Shown here piece after piece: positions 60,401 through 64,000 of a DNA stretch of 64,000 nt. A program made the position numbers and the translations under genes. The stretch's first letter is position 1. The number at the start of each line of letters is the position of its first letter. The notes beneath the pieces are model-generated. The model did not search any database. It was given only the letters and a program-made list of their open reading frames with translations, and was not told where the DNA came from. The DNA is from Dillenia suffruticosa. Taxonomy: Eukaryota; Streptophyta; Magnoliopsida; Dilleniales; Dilleniaceae. The DNA lies in assembly GCA_033439265.1 (NCBI GenBank), contig JAVTVX010000008.1, forward strand, positions 4,030,001 to 4,094,000, written 5' to 3'.

Positions 60401-62738
60401 GTTTTAAAGCTTCAGTATCTTGACCAATGATCTTTGCACCATTGACTGTGCTTGATCTATTTTCCAATTTGTCCAACACCTCACAACCTGAACTCAGATT
60501 TTGCTTAAGTTAGCTTAACCCAAAATATTCTGCCCAGCAAAAGAATCAAAGGGATCAGTAATAGAGGCACAAGAAGAAGTTTATGAAACATATAGACTTG
60601 AAATTAAAAGAAAAAGGATTTGATCCGAGTGAAACTAACTGGAAGCGAAAATTTTCATGCTTCAATATATATGGCATCCCCTCTCCCACAAGCATTGATA
60701 TTAAAATTTGTTACAATATACCCGGTCAGAAATATATAACCACTGAAAAAGGTTTCAAAATTATTTACACAAAATCCCCTGGGTATTGATGTGTGTGAAC
60801 ATGCACAATTGCAGACTTTCACTAAGCCATGGCCATGGCAACACATTCAAGCTATGTTCATAGCATGTGAACTTTCACATAATCATAATGACCAGGAACA
60901 TATTCTGGGATATTTTGCCTTGCACTTCTTTGTATTTATAAAGGAACTCCATGTGGTAGGGAATGAGGTCTTCTTGAGCTATTCTTTCAAACATTGGGAT
61001 ATTGAGTCAAGATTGTAAGAGGTTGTAATACACTTGGAATCTTTCTCAATACCTAAGTTTTCTTCAATAATGAATATAGTACTGTTTCGACAAACAAAGA
61101 AAAAGAATGACAAATAGGTGTTACAGTAATGTTGACAACCTGTCATGGATATCCCAGACAACATAAAATACTTCATCTGGGAGCCAATCTAACTTGTGTT
61201 AAATTACCACAGGAACCATTCATCACATTGAAGTTAACAGAAAAACTTGGAAATGCTTGCCAATTTCTTTAAGCACTGTGCTTTTTTATATTCTTTTAAT
61301 ATACTTACTTAAATATCTCATCGACATCTATTAATACCTGCAATGTAAAAAGAAAAATTTTTATTTTATAAAATTAATAAAACCATTAGACATGAATATA
61401 AGTTAGTTGAGACAAAAAAAAATTACTGCAAAACAGTGGGACCATTTATTATAAGTGGCTTTAACACTACAAAACTAATTACTGATTGTCTTCTGTGATT
61501 ATGCTGACGAACATCTGGTGAGTTTTTGAAGCTTGTAATGACAGAGAGACAAGTTCCCAGTTTGAGACTAGAATATAGTTATGGTCTGGAAACATACGAG
61601 ATGATATAGTTATAGGTGATTATAATATAAAGTAGAATGCTGAGAAACTGAACATACTGTCATTAAAGAACAGATTCTACTTCCAGGTACCTGAAGTGAT
61701 TTGTGACCATTAGAAGACAAAAGGGCTTTAGATTATGTATAAATTGTTGCCAGACAGCTGGCTAACCAGTGTAGCATGAAGATAACAAAAGAAATTCTTG
61801 AAAACAGTATTACCCGATGGCAGCTTGAGACACATACATCACCAACTCTACTGCATAATAATAAAAGAGAAGAGCAGCATATCTGTTATTGTTTACCTGC
61901 CTGTACAGCATTTGTGGGGCAAGAAAAACCAGGAAACTCCTCTTGAGGAGGACAAACCCCCATTTGTGATTTAGCACTATTCGATTGAGCAGCAATATGA
62001 GGGCTTTGGGCACCATTTTTATCAAGGGGGTCTTGGCCTTTACCTGTTAAAGTGCATTGAAAGTACATAGGACAACAGGGGAAGAAAGAGCAAAGGAAAT
62101 AAGAAGACTGAAGCAGAGAGTAAAGTCATACCCTCAGGACAGGCAGCAGCTAAACCATTGGATGTGTGGATATTTTTACCTTCGCCCTTCCAAACTGCAT
62201 CACAAGCCCTTGCAGTGACAGTTGTATGCACCTGGCAATGACATATCACATTCATATGTCAAAGTCACCTAAAAATTTAAGTTCAGAGCCAAAACTACAA
62301 AAGAATTACCCTAGCCTCCATCTCATATGAAGTATCTTTAACAAAAGGGTGCTCAAGAAGTTCGGGCCAACTTAGTCTGTTTTGTGGCACCTGCCTCCCA
62401 GTAGTTTTCAGAAACAAATTAACCATCAAAAGAAACAAGATACATATTAATAAAGAAATAGACATTAAATAGACAATTAGTTCTGCGGAACCTTATTGAG
62501 CAATCCCTTCAGAAAACTTTTGAAATTGGGAGTCATCTCATCTGGATATTTCACAGGGTCCTGAAAAGTAGAAATGATGCATTCCGCACAAGAATAAGAA
62601 GCTAGACTCCTTCTCCAGGGACTATCATGAACTTGGAAAAGTAAAGAGGTAATAAGTTTGTGTACCTTTATAATGTGCCGGATAAGTGCGTATACTGAAT
62701 TTGTATAAAATGGTGGCTGCCCGACAAAGAGTTCATAC
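54427..62738 (-). CDS. TIO: FUSED-family Ser/Thr kinase TWO-IN-ONE (5' exons outside window)
   Basis: Kinase needed for phragmoplast growth and cytokinesis in plants. Fifteen exons are present: 62738–62666, 62560–62492, 62390–62310, 62231–62132, 62043–61897, 60487–60352, 60155–59984, 59527–59453, 59370–58843, 58196–57039, 56693–56460, 55833–55690, 55488–55408, 55204–55016 and 54690–54427, about 1150 codons. Borders are GT–AG and in phase; only the start of the 59527 exon is uncertain by a few bases. The first exons hold the end of the kinase domain (YELFVGQPPFYTNSVYALI, DPVKYPDEM, NRLSWPELLEHPFVKDT), with the invariant Arg of subdomain XI. The rest is the long ARM/HEAT-like region (for example RTRKFACFAIGNAAYHNDLL, KENAAGALSNLVRNSDK), which in Arabidopsis binds kinesin-12 proteins. 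The end is SVILSKLRADAPTQAA. Arabidopsis TIO is about 1,320 aa, so roughly 170–200 N-terminal residues with the ATP site and catalytic loop lie to the right of the window. The gene looks intact. Confidence 0.93.
55575..55625. repeat. AAT/AAC microsatellite in a TIO intron
   Basis: Runs of AATAATAAT, AACAACAAC and AATAATAAT in the intron between exons 55833–55690 and 55488–55408. Confidence 0.8.
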
Positions 62739-64000
62739 CTGGACCAAGAGTCTTGGTTAAATGATACCTTTGATGATAAGAAGGCACAAATACAAAGGGA
62801 AAAGCTCAGCTTGGTAGAAAGATGTTTATTAAGATGATAGTATCTTCTCTTGAAAACTCTTACCTTATCATCTTATAAAAAATCAATTGCATTTATTTCC
62901 AGGACATCATATCAAAGGCAGAACCTATTTGGTATATGACATTAGAAGCAATGATCGACTTATGTGCATTTCCTTTTAAAAGGTGTTAGGTATCTCTAAC
63001 CAGAGTCTTAGCCATTGTTTGGGGGTAGTCAACAACAATTATGCTGGTCCATTTTCATCAGATTTGAATAGTCAGGGCAAAGTTGTTACTTCATTCAAGT
63101 GTAAGCAAATCTTATCTCAATTTATTTTAAGGTACTGGACCAATGATGTGCATGGATATACACCCAGGGTGGTTGGAATCCTAAATTAAACCAATTCCTT
63201 GGAAATTGACATTGCAATAACCCATTATAGTCTGGTGATGATGCAACAAAGAAATTGTAAGCAGACACATACGAAACCCTACAATGCCAGTGTATGAATA
63301 CATCGACCATGTACCTCACTTCTACACAACTGCAGTGCACAAATTCTGAGATCTTATGTAATGCGTTTTAAGTGACAAGACTAAAGATTTAGCTAACAAA
63401 ACTTCAATATTACATAAATAAAAAAGTATGAAGTCCTACTCTTTTATAAGTGGATGTGGTAACTTTGAGCTTTGTGAACCTAGTGAATAGAAGTTACTAC
63501 AAAATACTAAATGATTTGTACAGTTGTACATATGAAGATAAGTCACTATGCATTAACATCATATGCCTTGCACCATTGAATGGGTGTGTCCAAACTGGAG
63601 AAGAGGCACAAACTGCTTTTAACATGGCCGCAGATATTGCCATTTTTTAGCCCATAATAGCCAATAATATCATCAACGCCCACAATGGGCCAATATATCA
63701 GTCACAAGAGAGAATGGCTATCCAAGAATATTGATAGGTATGCTGCAGCTACTGCAGTATAGTTACCATCATTCAAGTTCCTTAAGACCACTACAAGCGT
63801 GATCATAAGAATCATGCATACAAAGAAACAAAGAAAAGGAAAAATTCAAAATTGACCAAGCAATTCGATTCGTGACCATTTTTTGGTAGAAGCAGCCAAA
63901 CAAAAAAGAAATAATAATATTAAAACCTTGCTAATTTATTATTTATTCATATAGATATTTATATTCATAAATTAATATGTGCATCTATTAGTATATACAA
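62739..64000 (-). other. Long TIO intron reaching the right edge
   Basis: The exon at 62738 starts after an acceptor (GGTCCAG|G), and no kinase motifs such as HRD or DFG can be read on the minus strand to 64000, so this is probably intron. No inserted element was recognised. Confidence 0.55.

Noticed and set aside
1-64000. CRISPR arrays, operons, toxin–antitoxin pairs, biosynthetic clusters
   Set aside because: Sequence is plant nuclear DNA; the repeats are microsatellites and transposon relics, and the adjacent genes share no pathway.

Overview
This is nuclear DNA from a flowering plant, most likely a woody or asterid-type eudicot. It is AT-rich, its introns are plant-like (T-rich, GT–AG), its proteins match plant families, and its intergenic DNA is full of small plant transposon remnants. 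No bacterial, plasmid, CRISPR or viral gene system was seen.

Nine protein-coding genes can be modelled exon by exon. In order: a clade-D PP2C phosphatase (minus, 1496–5288); a RING-H2 E3 ligase of the RHY1A type (minus, 10463–13395); a small LEA-like protein of the At5g17165 type (minus, 18190–19087); a plant-specific coiled-coil protein with a repeated LVKH/RLERE module and a non-canonical GC–AG last intron (plus, 23361–27207); a short secreted LRR protein resembling a SERK ectodomain (plus, 30698–33037); an Mpv17/PMP22 membrane protein (plus, 35180–40291); an ADA1/HFI1 subunit of the SAGA coactivator (minus, 41745–42806); a polyamine/amino-acid permease of the PUT family (minus, 50184–52263); and the 3' two thirds or more of the FUSED-type cytokinesis kinase TWO-IN-ONE (minus, 54427–62738, running off the right edge). 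The genes are unrelated in function and are not an operon or a biosynthetic cluster.

Between the genes lie a degraded LINE (5990–7590), a tandem repeat array with a hAT-type MITE inserted in one unit (19733–20995), a Tourist/PIF-Harbinger-type MITE (29769–30383), probable SINEs, several copies of AT-rich dispersed repeats, and a fossil element of unclear class with inverted arms and outer direct repeats (46280–49014). GA/CT microsatellites sit at the 5' end of almost every gene, and the upstream regions of the ADA1 and permease genes are themselves built of short tandem duplications.

I found no clear sign of a new biological system. The best leads are the GC–AG intron that changes the C-terminus of the coiled-coil protein, that protein's repeated module, and the inverted-repeat/direct-repeat unit at 46.3–49.0 kb.
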